Made by a program: the position numbers and the translations under genes. 19,934 nt of DNA, from positions 1-19,934 of the forward strand of contig JAQWON010000010.1 of assembly GCA_029245825.1 (NCBI GenBank), in the 5' to 3' direction. This DNA comes from Flavobacteriaceae bacterium. Its GTDB lineage: Bacteria; Bacteroidota; Bacteroidia; Flavobacteriales; Flavobacteriaceae. Below the pieces are notes generated by a model. It was not told where the DNA came from and ran no database searches. It saw nothing but the letters and a program-made list of their open reading frames with translations. Shown here piece by piece: positions 6,984 to 14,298 of this stretch (within the stretch, counting starts at the first letter, position 1; each line of letters opens with the position of its first letter).

Positions 6984-8309
6984 ATGAAAAATAAATCAAA
7001 TTCTTTAAATAATAAATCAAGACGTTCTTTTATAAAAAGAACCTCTATAGCTACAGGCGCAATTGTTGCATCTCCTTTATTTGTTGAAGCGATGTCAAAT
7101 GTTCATGCTGAGAAAAAATTAAAAGTAGCCTTAGTAGGTTGTGGAGGAAGAGGTTCAGGAGCAGCTATTCAAGCCCTTAAAGCAGATAAAAATGTTGAGT
7201 TAGTTGCTATGGCAGATGCATTTAAGGATCGTTTAGAAAGTAGTTTAAAGAATATTAATGAATATTTTGAAGGGGCTAGGAATATCAAAATCAAAGAAAA
7301 AAATAGATTTGTAGGATTTGACGCTTATAAGAAAGCTATTGATCTTGCAGATGTAGTTATACTTACCACTCCTCCAGGGTTTAGACCATATCATTTTGAA
7401 TATGCTATTTCACAGGAGAAACATGTTTTTATGGAAAAGCCATTAGCCACTGATCCTGCAGGTGTTAGAAAAGTTCTATCTGTTGCAAAAATTGCAAAAG
7501 AAAAAAAATTAAATGTAGTTGTTGGGTTACAAAGGCATTATGAATCTAAATATTTAGATTTTAAAAATAAGGTTGATAATGGTTTAATAGGAAAGATTAG
7601 AGGGGGACAGGTATATTGGAATAGTGATGGAGTATGGACTAATAAGCGACAACCTGGTCAATCTGAATTAGAATATCAAATGCGAAATTGGTATTATTTT
7701 ACTTGGTTATGTGGAGATCATATTTTAGAACAGCACATTCATAACATTGATGTAGCTAACTGGTTTATAGGAGATTACCCTGTTTCAGCACAAGGCATGG
7801 GAGGAAGAGAGGTAAGAAAGGGTAAAGACAATGGTGAGATTTTTGATCATCATTTTGTTGAATTTACCTATGCTAGTGGTGCCGTTATTTCAAGTCAGTG
7901 CCGCCACATTCCTGGATGTATGAGTCGAGTAGATGAAGCTTTTCAGGGCACTAAAGGGAGTATAGAAATTGGAAAGGGAGAAATTGTTGATCTTGATGGA
8001 AAAATATTATATAAATATCCTAAGAAAGAAGATCCAAATCCATATCAAGTTGAACATGATCGTTTATTTGCCTCTATTAGAAATGGCGGTTTAATATCGG
8101 ATACTGAAAATGGAGCAAAAAGCACACTGACTGCAATTTTGGGTAGAATGGCAACATATACAGGGAAGAAAATTACTTTCAAGCAGGCTATGGAATCAAA
8201 ATTGCAACTTGTGCCAGAAGAAATGACTTGGGATAGTATTCCTCCAACTAAACCAGATAAAGAAGGGAATTATATAATACCAAAACCTGGAAAAACTAAA
8301 TTTATATAA
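6984..8309 (+). CDS. Tat-exported Gfo/Idh/MocA family oxidoreductase
   Basis: This 441-residue protein is a two-domain NAD(P)-dependent oxidoreductase of the Gfo/Idh/MocA family. The frame continues upstream inside the SUMF1-like gene, but the ATG at 6984 places a twin-arginine signal (SRRSFIKRT, residues 12-20) at the N-terminus, so I start it there. The mature part has the Rossmann loop VGCGGRGSG (51-59), MEKPLATDP (150-158), which carries the family EKP lysine, and HIHNIDVANW (251-260), holding the likely catalytic His253. A substrate-domain beta sheet follows (about 265-380). Tat export fits folding with a bound nucleotide in the cytoplasm before transport, as in glucose-fructose oxidoreductase. 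It probably oxidises, reduces or isomerises a sugar or cyclitol in the periplasm. It forms an operon with the SUMF1-like gene and, 66 bases later, a secreted unknown protein. Confidence 0.93.
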   Translation: MKNKSNSLNNKSRRSFIKRTSIATGAIVASPLFVEAMSNVHAEKKLKVALVGCGGRGSGAAIQALKADKNVELVAMADAFKDRLESSLKNINEYFEGARNIKIKEKNRFVGFDAYKKAIDLADVVILTTPPGFRPYHFEYAISQEKHVFMEKPLATDPAGVRKVLSVAKIAKEKKLNVVVGLQRHYESKYLDFKNKVDNGLIGKIRGGQVYWNSDGVWTNKRQPGQSELEYQMRNWYYFTWLCGDHILEQHIHNIDVANWFIGDYPVSAQGMGGREVRKGKDNGEIFDHHFVEFTYASGAVISSQCRHIPGCMSRVDEAFQGTKGSIEIGKGEIVDLDGKILYKYPKKEDPNPYQVEHDRLFASIRNGGLISDTENGAKSTLTAILGRMATYTGKKITFKQAMESKLQLVPEEMTWDSIPPTKPDKEGNYIIPKPGKTKFI

Positions 8310-8375
8310 TTGTTTCTTAATCTGGCGAGATTTTTTTTCTTAACATTGTCCTTATTAATCATAAATAAATTTAAA

Positions 8376-9059
8376 ATGAAAAAATTATTATTTATAACAG
8401 TTTTATTTTTTGCTGGGATATTAAGTGCTCAACAAATGGCGTTTAATTTCGTAGAAATTACGGTTGAACCAAATTCGCAAGATCAAATAGCTGAATTGTT
8501 TGATGAGTTTATGGAGGGAAAAAAGTTTAATTCTGGCGGGATGGTTTTGGAGCGCCTAAGACATGGAAGAAAAGATGGGCGTACTCATAGAATCGTTTGG
8601 ATGTGGGAAATAGATAATGGAGGATTTGCTGAAGAACTCGCTGATTTTGAAAATGCTGCCTTTTGGAGAGGAATACGGAATTTTGTTGAATCATGGGGTG
8701 ATGCTCGATCAGGGAGAATATTGAATTGGAAGGAAGGAGATGCAAAGAAAAATCCCTTTGTTCATATTTGGGAAATCAAAGCTAAAGATTCCAAAGCTTA
8801 TGCTAGTGCTCAAAAGAAATTTACTGAGAGTGCCTCAAGTTTATTTACTGACAGGGTAGTAGGCTTTGGAACATATGATATTAACAAACCCAATGGGGCA
8901 ACTCACTGGGCATTAGTGACAGGGAAAGATGTTAATGATCATTTAGGATTTATCTCTGAGGTACAAGATAATAAGGCATTTAAAATTTTTGTTCAAAATC
9001 GTGGTGAGGTAGAATCGACACATGACTTTGTTGTAGAGGTTCTTAAAAGATACCAATAG
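8376..9059 (+). CDS. Secreted protein of unknown function, possible tandem alpha-beta barrel
   Basis: This 227-residue protein has a signal peptide (residues 1-19, ending GILSAQ). The frame is open back to 8310, but the ATG at 8376 gives the only sensible signal peptide. I do not recognise a named family. The mature chain seems to contain two copies of a strand-helix-strand unit: FNFVEITVEPNSQDQIAELF followed by a helix and HRIVWMWEI, then FVHIWEIKAKDSKAYASAQKKF followed by a helix and THWALVTG. That alternation resembles dimeric alpha-beta barrel (ferredoxin-like) domains of the antibiotic-biosynthesis monooxygenase type, fused in tandem. It ends the SUMF1-like / Gfo/Idh/MocA cluster and is followed 21 bases later by a strong terminator. 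A periplasmic role linked to the oxidoreductase is an inference. Confidence 0.75.
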   Translation: MKKLLFITVLFFAGILSAQQMAFNFVEITVEPNSQDQIAELFDEFMEGKKFNSGGMVLERLRHGRKDGRTHRIVWMWEIDNGGFAEELADFENAAFWRGIRNFVESWGDARSGRILNWKEGDAKKNPFVHIWEIKAKDSKAYASAQKKFTESASSLFTDRVVGFGTYDINKPNGATHWALVTGKDVNDHLGFISEVQDNKAFKIFVQNRGEVESTHDFVVEVLKRYQ

Positions 9060-9080
9060 TATAAATTTTTAAGATTATTT

Positions 9081-9108
9081 AAAACCCTTTACTTGAGTAA
9101 AGGGTTTT
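9081..9108 (+). terminator. Strong hairpin terminator
   Basis: A perfect 12-bp stem (AAAACCCTTTAC with GTAAAGGGTTTT) with a TTGA tetraloop runs straight into a T-tract. It closes the cluster that begins at 6002. Confidence 0.9.
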
Positions 9109-9170
9109 TTATTTAAGTTACTGATTGGATTTATTCTAAACACTAAATGTTTTTAGCTAAATTTACCTTT

Positions 9171-9281
9171 ATGTGGTGGTCAAAAATGGTAACAGGTTAT
9201 AACCTTCTTATTAAGATTATCGGACTTTCAATTATAATAATAACTATTCTATTTGTGTCATATTTGTTAGGCTATCTTTAA
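9171..9281 (+). CDS. Possible 36-residue membrane miniprotein
   Basis: A short ORF starts with ATG at 9171, reads MWWSKMVTGYNLLIKIIG and then a run of Leu, Ile, Val and Tyr residues (SIIIITILFVSYLLGYL), ending in TAA at 9279-9281. The last 24 residues would form one transmembrane helix with a short, positively charged N-terminal tail. It lies between the terminator at 9081 and the outer-membrane barrel gene, whose ATG is 10 bases after this stop, so the two could be cotranscribed. TAAATTTA at 9158-9165 resembles a promoter -7 box five bases before the ATG. Short hydrophobic ORFs arise by chance in AT-rich DNA, so this is tentative. Confidence 0.4.
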   Translation: MWWSKMVTGYNLLIKIIGLSIIIITILFVSYLLGYL

Positions 9282-9291
9282 AACTAAGATT

Positions 9292-9888
9292 ATGAAAAAA
9301 ATTACTCTATCAATAATAACAATGTTTATAATATCAAGTTCTTATTCACAGGACTCAAAAGTTTATTTTGGGGCTTCCATGGGATATACCTATCCTGGAG
9401 GTGATTTCTCTTCAAGTCAAGACCTAAAACAAGGTATTCATTTTGGATTAATGGATGCTGGATATAGATTTTCTGAAAAATATGGAGCTACGATAAATTT
9501 TTCTGCATCACTCCAAATATCAGAGAAATATGAAGAGGATGTGTTTTTCACATTGAGTTACTGGGGAATTGGACCGACCTACACATTGGATATAGGAGAA
9601 AAGTTTTCTTGGTATATTAAACCACAACTAGCTCTAGGACTAAAAGCTGGTGTTAATAGAGATACTGAAACCACTGATGATGATATAAGGTGGAAGGGAA
9701 GCGGAGTAGTTTTAGGTAACGCATTTATGTTGGGTGATATTTCAAGGCGGTGGAGGTATTCTTTTAATGTTGATCTTTTCACAGGGAAATTTAAAGAATC
9801 TGAAATTAATGATGTAACTGTTGATTTAAATCAGAACAACAAATTCTCTAGATTAATTCTTAGTGTAGGAGCTAGATACAACTTCTGA
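9292..9888 (+). CDS. Outer-membrane beta-barrel protein, hypothetical
   Basis: This 198-residue protein has a signal peptide (residues 1-19, ending SSYSQ) followed by amphipathic strands alternating aromatic and polar residues: VYFGASMGYTYPGG, IHFGLMDAGYRF, YGATINFSASLQI, FTLSYWGIGPTYTL, FSWYIKPQLALGLKAG, WRYSFNVDLFTG and FSRLILSVGARYNF. It ends in a terminal phenylalanine, as outer-membrane barrels recognised by the BAM complex usually do. The number of strands suggests a small 8-stranded barrel of the OmpA-like / PF13568-type group common in flavobacteria. Function is not predictable. It converges on the MFS transporter gene with 20 bases between the stops. Confidence 0.82.
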   Translation: MKKITLSIITMFIISSSYSQDSKVYFGASMGYTYPGGDFSSSQDLKQGIHFGLMDAGYRFSEKYGATINFSASLQISEKYEEDVFFTLSYWGIGPTYTLDIGEKFSWYIKPQLALGLKAGVNRDTETTDDDIRWKGSGVVLGNAFMLGDISRRWRYSFNVDLFTGKFKESEINDVTVDLNQNNKFSRLILSVGARYNF

Positions 9889-9908
9889 TTTGCTAAATTA
9901 AAATCTGA

Positions 9909-11168
9909 TCAAGCTGATCTTACTAATTTGGCAAACTTTATTGAAGCCAACAAACCCAAAATAGAAAAAATAACTAACATGCCAAAAACATATTGGTGAC
10001 CTAGAACACCTGGGAAACTGTCTAATAGATAGCCCATAATCGGACTTGCAAAAATATCTGGTGTATATCCAACTATAGAAATTATTCCAACCGCTGTTCC
10101 GGTAATTGATAATGGTATTTTTCCTTCTTGAAAAACTGCAAAATAAAGGGCTCGAACAGCATATGTGCCTACTGCAACTATTATTAATGATAAGAAGAAA
10201 ATAAGGTCCATACTTGATTCAATAACTCCCAAGGAAAAAATTGTAGCTCCAAGTAACATAATAATGAAACCTGTTATAATCCATGATATACCACTACTTC
10301 TATCAGAGAGAAAACCAATTGTTACACAAACTATGGGGCGCAGATAAAGCTGGAGTGATCCTACTTCTGCAGCTTGAATTTGATCATAAAGCATAACATC
10401 AGAAGCATATAAAGAATATATATCAGTTAATTTATAACCAACATATGCAGACATTATAATAATCATTAATAGCCAAACTGAAGGGATCTTTAGAACAGAT
10501 TTAATATTTTTAATTGAGTTTGAAGAAGCAAGTCCTTTTAACTCTTCTTCTCCTTTCATTTTCATAAAAAAAAGTACTGAGAATCCAATTAGAGCAACTA
10601 CTAATGAAGAAAATAAAATGACATACTTAAATGCTTCTTGACGTTCAATAAAAGTAGCAGATTCAATATCAGTTGTTAAAATAAATGAGAAAATAAAGAC
10701 ACCTAAACTACTTATTGATGCTGCAACTAATCCTCTACCTCCATCTAAAAAACCAAATGCTTTTCCCTGACTTAAGGAACCTCCCCACAACCGAGTAGCC
10801 TTTATCATTGCTCCCCAAAACAAAAAAACTGTAGTAAAACCCCAGTAACCAAATAAGATTTGTAAAACTAGGTACGATGGGAAAGTTGCCATTATTAACC
10901 CCCCTAGAGCAGTTAAGAATAAAGATAATGCCATCAATTTTCTAGGCAAAAATTTATCTGCAATCACTCCTCCATAGGCATATGAAATCAGTGCGACAGT
11001 TCCATATACTGAGAATAAACTTCCAAGCTGAAAATTACTTAATTCAAATACATCTAAAAATGTTGGTCTAAATACTCGAGCCAAAACATATGGAAGTATA
11101 TAAACTGCTTCGCCTGAAAGTATTAAAAGAATTATGTAAAAAAGTGGACCTCGATTAATGTTTTTCAT
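9909..11168 (-). CDS. MFS transporter
   Basis: This 419-residue inner-membrane protein has the major facilitator layout: about 12 hydrophobic segments with a central cytoplasmic loop (near residues 205-225, MKMKGEEELKGLASSNSIKN). The conserved loop after the second helix, GGVIADKFLPRKLM, matches the MFS 'GxxxDrxxRrk' signature. The reading frame extends ten codons upstream to a TTG, but the ATG at 11168 gives a better start, MKNINRGPLFY. Minus-strand TATCTTTC at 11180-11187 is a candidate -7 box, 11 bases from that ATG. It resembles the sugar-phosphate / YihN-type branch more than drug exporters, a weak impression. The substrate could be an organic acid or sugar derivative. Confidence 0.88.
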   Translation of the reverse strand: MKNINRGPLFYIILLILSGEAVYILPYVLARVFRPTFLDVFELSNFQLGSLFSVYGTVALISYAYGGVIADKFLPRKLMALSLFLTALGGLIMATFPSYLVLQILFGYWGFTTVFLFWGAMIKATRLWGGSLSQGKAFGFLDGGRGLVAASISSLGVFIFSFILTTDIESATFIERQEAFKYVILFSSLVVALIGFSVLFFMKMKGEEELKGLASSNSIKNIKSVLKIPSVWLLMIIIMSAYVGYKLTDIYSLYASDVMLYDQIQAAEVGSLQLYLRPIVCVTIGFLSDRSSGISWIITGFIIMLLGATIFSLGVIESSMDLIFFLSLIIVAVGTYAVRALYFAVFQEGKIPLSITGTAVGIISIVGYTPDIFASPIMGYLLDSFPGVLGHQYVFGMLVIFSILGLLASIKFAKLVRSA

Positions 11169-11213
11169 TCCAAAAAAAGGAAAGATACAAAACAACAATT
11201 CGATAAATGACTA

Positions 11214-11242
11214 TTTGAATTATGAAAAAAGTCTTAAATTTA
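11214..11242 (+). promoter_or_regulatory. Bacteroidota-type promoter of the 51-residue ORF
   Basis: TTTG (11214-11217), a 17-base spacer and TAAATTTA (11235-11242) match the TTTG / TAnnTTTG pattern. The box ends seven bases before the ATG at 11250. Confidence 0.5.
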
Positions 11243-11249
11243 TCATACT

Positions 11250-11405
11250 ATGGAAGGGAATGATAAATATAGTAAAGAATACAAACAACATGTCGATAGA
11301 ATCTTCGAGTTATTTAATTATGACACTAATTTCCCTGTTCTCACAAGAGATATTAATTTTAGCACTATAAATAAAGCCATAGAAGAACTGCTAAGAAACT
11401 GCTAG
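11250..11405 (+). CDS. Possible small protein, 51 residues
   Basis: This ORF runs from ATG at 11250 to TAG at 11403-11405, in the gap between the divergent MFS gene and the convergent DUF4468 gene. It encodes a soluble, charged peptide starting MEGNDKYSKEYKQHVDRIFE, with a mid part NYDTNFPVLTRDINF and a helical end NKAIEELLRNC. The amino acid mix is balanced and reads like a real protein, unlike the Phe/Ile/Asn-rich translation of random AT-rich DNA. The ORF starts 12 bases after an in-frame TAA, so no longer version is possible. A well-spaced promoter precedes it. I do not recognise a family; it could be a small regulatory protein or the last piece of a decayed gene. Confidence 0.5.
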   Translation: MEGNDKYSKEYKQHVDRIFELFNYDTNFPVLTRDINFSTINKAIEELLRNC

Positions 11406-11414
11406 CATAAAATT

Positions 11415-12104
11415 TTACCAGTCGTCGTTATTTGGTGAATCTCTAAAAAATTCTTCAATAGAATTAAAGACACTTAAAATCTCATCATTTAGACTTTGAG
11501 CTACTTTTTTAATTCTTTGAACGTAAAGCCCCTTTTTTATCTCTTTATCAACATATTTTACAGCTTTTTTTTCTTTAGCATCACCCTTCAAGTCAGATGG
11601 AGGTCTATTGAGCCCTCCACCAAAGCTAAATGTACGATACTGCTTTACATTTAAAAATGCAGTCATAAGAAGATTTCCAACATAATTTTCATTAATCTGA
11701 TTACTTGCTATTTCCCAAGTTGTGTTAGGATCTCTTTTTTTTCCATCAAAAACGTAAGAATCTTTTAATTGCATTTCTAAACGAAATTTATTTTCCTTGA
11801 TAAGAAAAACCATAGTACTTGAAACCTTATAGTTTGAAGTTGTTTTTTGTGAAGTTTGAATAAGTTTTGGGCTCATTTTAAATTTACGATCAATAATAAT
11901 TTTATTTTTATCATTGAACTGAATTACTTCTTGTGGAGATTTAAAATTTTTCCCAATCCACTCCAGAATTATGCTGTGAATTTCGCCTTGTGATTTTCCT
12001 TCCACTTCATAAACTTCCACATAACTATAAGAATCCTTTAAAGCTTCTTGAGAAAAAAAGATAAAAGGACAAAGTAAAAGGATAAGAATTAATGATTTTT
12101 TCAT
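11415..12104 (-). CDS. Secreted DUF4468-like protein
   Basis: This 229-residue protein has a signal peptide (residues 1-19, ending FIFFSQ). The mature part fits the DUF4468 (TBP-like fold) pattern of Bacteroidota: a start with VEVYEVEGKSQGEIHSIILEW, a helix and strand with SPQEVIQFNDKNKIIIDRKF, then VFLIKENKFRLEMQLKDSYV as the paired strand. The C-terminal third (about 150-229) is a Lys-rich helical extension with an acidic tail DSPNNDDW. Function is unknown. It lies 39 bases downstream of another secreted minus-strand protein and is probably cotranscribed with it. The DUF assignment is from recall of the pattern and is moderately sure. Confidence 0.7.
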   Translation of the reverse strand: MKKSLILILLLCPFIFFSQEALKDSYSYVEVYEVEGKSQGEIHSIILEWIGKNFKSPQEVIQFNDKNKIIIDRKFKMSPKLIQTSQKTTSNYKVSSTMVFLIKENKFRLEMQLKDSYVFDGKKRDPNTTWEIASNQINENYVGNLLMTAFLNVKQYRTFSFGGGLNRPPSDLKGDAKEKKAVKYVDKEIKKGLYVQRIKKVAQSLNDEILSVFNSIEEFFRDSPNNDDW

Positions 12105-12143
12105 AGTTTATAATTTGTAAATAAAAATTTGATTTAAAAAAAA

Positions 12144-12497
12144 CTAATTTACTCTTTTCATTATGTAGTTAACAGACTCACTATTCCCATTATAATATAC
12201 ATGATCTATTGTATATCCATTTTCAATTAAAAGATTCACTGCGCCCATAATTCCATTAAATGCAAATTTCTTTCCATTCTCGTCAAGAACCCAACCCTTG
12301 TTTAATTCTTTAATTCTAGAAATTTGACCCCAGTCAAGGAAAACACTTGCACGGAAAGGTCTAAGTAATTTAACTTCAGCATTAACTCTTATGTACTGCG
12401 CATCCAATTCCGAAATAGGAATACTATTAACAGTTAGATCTTGAGAATAAGAAAATAAAGAAGTCATAAAAATTGAGATGATTAATAGTTTTTTCAT
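12144..12497 (-). CDS. Secreted hypothetical protein
   Basis: This 117-residue protein has a signal peptide (residues 1-18, ending FSYSQ) and a mature domain of about 98 residues. The mature sequence starts TVNSIPISELDAQYIRVNAE and includes a VFLDWGQ strand and a VNLLIENGYTIDHVYYN segment. The order of strands and helices (strand, helix at 'ELDAQYI', strands, long helix, strand) is a small alpha/beta fold, which I cannot name. The similar size, signal and orientation of the downstream DUF4468 gene point to one operon. Minus-strand TACATTTA at 12515-12522 is a reasonable -7 box, 17 bases before the ATG. Confidence 0.72.
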   Translation of the reverse strand: MKKLLIISIFMTSLFSYSQDLTVNSIPISELDAQYIRVNAEVKLLRPFRASVFLDWGQISRIKELNKGWVLDENGKKFAFNGIMGAVNLLIENGYTIDHVYYNGNSESVNYIMKRVN

Positions 12498-12616
12498 AGT
12501 AGTAAGTTTTTTAATAAATGTACAAATATTATGTGATTTAATAAATTTAAAATTAATTGTTGTAATAATGATCTGAAAATGAATCGTCTTTTTTGTATAT
12601 TGTTTATAAAAAAATC

Positions 12617-13072
12617 ATGAAAAATATTTTATTAATTTTTTTATTAGGGTCATTGAGTATTAATGCTCAGATATACGAATATAAAACCGTCACAACTGTT
12701 GAATCACTAGTTCAAAGTGGGTTAGGGAGATCTAGAATGATAGCAGAAACAGATAATGTAGATTATAAATATGCGACAACTATTAGGACAGAGGTTGACG
12801 GCAAAACAAAAAAGCAAAAGTCTAAAGCAAAAAGAAATGAAATTAGAACTAAAGCTTTTGAAGAAACTAAGCTTTTAAATTTTTTTAATGTTGGAGGCAT
12901 AAGATTTAATAACATTGCCACAAATGATGCTATGGTTACAGCAAAAATGAATGATTTAGCATCTGATGGATGGGAGTTAGCTTTTATGGCAACAGGTGTT
13001 GAGTCTGCAGATAAAGAGCCTGAGGCTATTTTTATAACCCGGTATATTTTTAGAAGATTAAAGTCAAATTAA
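12617..13072 (+). CDS. Secreted DUF4177-like protein
   Basis: This 151-residue protein has a signal peptide (residues 1-17, ending SINAQ). The frame is open eight codons upstream, but the ATG at 12617 puts the signal peptide at the N-terminus and is preferred. The mature part begins IYEYKTVTTVES and ends with MNDLASDGWELAFMATGVES followed by AIFITRYIFRR. The outline 'YEYK.V ... LN.L...GWEL ... .RY..RR' is that of the DUF4177 fold, here stretched by a basic middle section (about 57-85, KTKKQKSKAKRNE). Function is unknown. It diverges from the secreted gene at 12497 and precedes the aminotransferase gene by 88 bases. Confidence 0.7.
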   Translation: MKNILLIFLLGSLSINAQIYEYKTVTTVESLVQSGLGRSRMIAETDNVDYKYATTIRTEVDGKTKKQKSKAKRNEIRTKAFEETKLLNFFNVGGIRFNNIATNDAMVTAKMNDLASDGWELAFMATGVESADKEPEAIFITRYIFRRLKSN

Positions 13073-13138
13073 TGATTTAAAAAATAGACACATTAGTTAC
13101 TAAATAAAAAGTGAAAGGATGAATCAGGTTAAAGTAAG

Positions 13139-13158
13139 GTTAATTAAAACGGATTAAC
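13139..13158 (+). repeat. Inverted repeat just before the aminotransferase start
   Basis: GTTAAT (13139-13144) and ATTAAC (13153-13158) are a perfect 6-bp inverted repeat with an 8-base loop, ending two bases before the ATG at 13161. It could act as an operator or an RNA hairpin hiding the start, but such short repeats are common in AT-rich DNA. Confidence 0.25.
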
Positions 13159-13160
13159 TT

Positions 13161-14294
13161 ATGATAAGTTGCCAAAGAGATTTATTCAATATTCCTGAAA
13201 ATATTTCTTATTTTAATTGTGCTTATATCTCTCCTCAACTCATTGAATCTAAAAAAGCACTTATAGAAGGTGCTAATTTAAAAAGTGTTCCTTGGGAATG
13301 GACTTCTGAAAAATTTTTTTCTCAAGTTGAAGAGATTAGGGTTTTATGCGCTGATCTTTTTGGTAAAAAACCAGATAATTATGCTTTAGCTCCTTCAGTA
13401 AGTTATGGTATGAATACTGCCGCTAGGGCAATTGAACCCAAATTAAAGAAGGGAGATCAAATACTTCTAATTGATGAAGATTTTCCTAGCAATGTTTTGA
13501 CATGGAGAAGAGTTTGTAAGGAAGTGGGATCAACTATTTTAACTGTTTCAAAAGATGAAAACAGCGACTGGACTTCGGCCATAATTAATCATATTAATTC
13601 TAAGGTCAAGGCAGTTTCTATCTCAAGTTGTCATTGGACAAATGGTGAATACATAGATTTAGAATTAGTAAGTAAAAAATGTAAGGAAAATGGATGTTTT
13701 TTTATAATTGATGCTACTCAAAGTCTTGCAGTTAGTGAGCATTCAATTAAGAAAATAAACCCTGATTTTTTAATAGCTGCTGCATATAAGTGGATGCTCT
13801 GCCCTTATGGTCTTGCTATTATTTATGTTTCAGATAAATGGTTTAATTCCAGGCCACTTGAAGAAACTTGGCTGGCAAGAGATAATGCGAAAAATTTTTC
13901 TCAGCTTGTAAATTATAGTGACAAATATATGCCAGGCGCTAGAAAGTTTGATATGGGTCAAACTGCAATGCCTACATTATTACCTGGATCAATAGTAGCT
14001 TTAAAACAGATTAAAAAATGGGGTATAAAAAATATTTCAAAAACTCTTGAATCAATAAACAATAAAATTTCAAATGAACTAGTTTCCTTTGGTTTTGACA
14101 TATTCCCCCAAAATAGAAGAGTTAGTCATATTCTTGGAGTCAGGATTCCAAAAGGAAAAAACAAAGATTATGTTTCAAATTTAAGAAGTGAAAATATTTA
14201 TATAAGCCAAAGAGGGAGTTCCTTACGAATAGCTCCTTATCTACATATAAATAACAGGGACATAGCAAGACTTTTAAAGTTCTTATCAAAGTAG
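13161..14294 (+). CDS. Aminotransferase class V-fold PLP enzyme
   Basis: This 377-residue protein is a fold-type I PLP enzyme of the class V aminotransferase superfamily, which includes cysteine desulfurases, isopenicillin N epimerases and kynureninases. Lys210 in AAAYKWML is the Schiff-base lysine. Asp184 and Gln187 in DATQS contact the pyridine nitrogen and ring oxygen, and His158 in SCHWTNG is the ring-stacking residue. DEDFPSNVLTWR (105-116) is typical of the epimerase/lyase-like branch. I see no well-placed Cys loop of a sulfur-transferring desulfurase, so cysteine desulfurization for Fe-S assembly is unlikely. The arginase gene starts 4 bases after its stop, so the two are an operon and may act on related amino acids. 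The exact reaction is unknown. Confidence 0.9.
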   Translation: MISCQRDLFNIPENISYFNCAYISPQLIESKKALIEGANLKSVPWEWTSEKFFSQVEEIRVLCADLFGKKPDNYALAPSVSYGMNTAARAIEPKLKKGDQILLIDEDFPSNVLTWRRVCKEVGSTILTVSKDENSDWTSAIINHINSKVKAVSISSCHWTNGEYIDLELVSKKCKENGCFFIIDATQSLAVSEHSIKKINPDFLIAAAYKWMLCPYGLAIIYVSDKWFNSRPLEETWLARDNAKNFSQLVNYSDKYMPGARKFDMGQTAMPTLLPGSIVALKQIKKWGIKNISKTLESINNKISNELVSFGFDIFPQNRRVSHILGVRIPKGKNKDYVSNLRSENIYISQRGSSLRIAPYLHINNRDIARLLKFLSK

Positions 14295-14298
14295 AACT

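Noticed and set aside
859..9059. A classical polysaccharide utilisation locus
   Set aside because: Carbohydrate-type genes are present, but no SusC/SusD pair, glycoside hydrolase, lyase or sulfatase lies in the window.
11158..11370. A 70-codon plus-strand ORF overlapping the MFS start
   Set aside because: Its translation looks like random AT-rich sequence; the 51-residue ORF in another frame has better composition and promoter placement.
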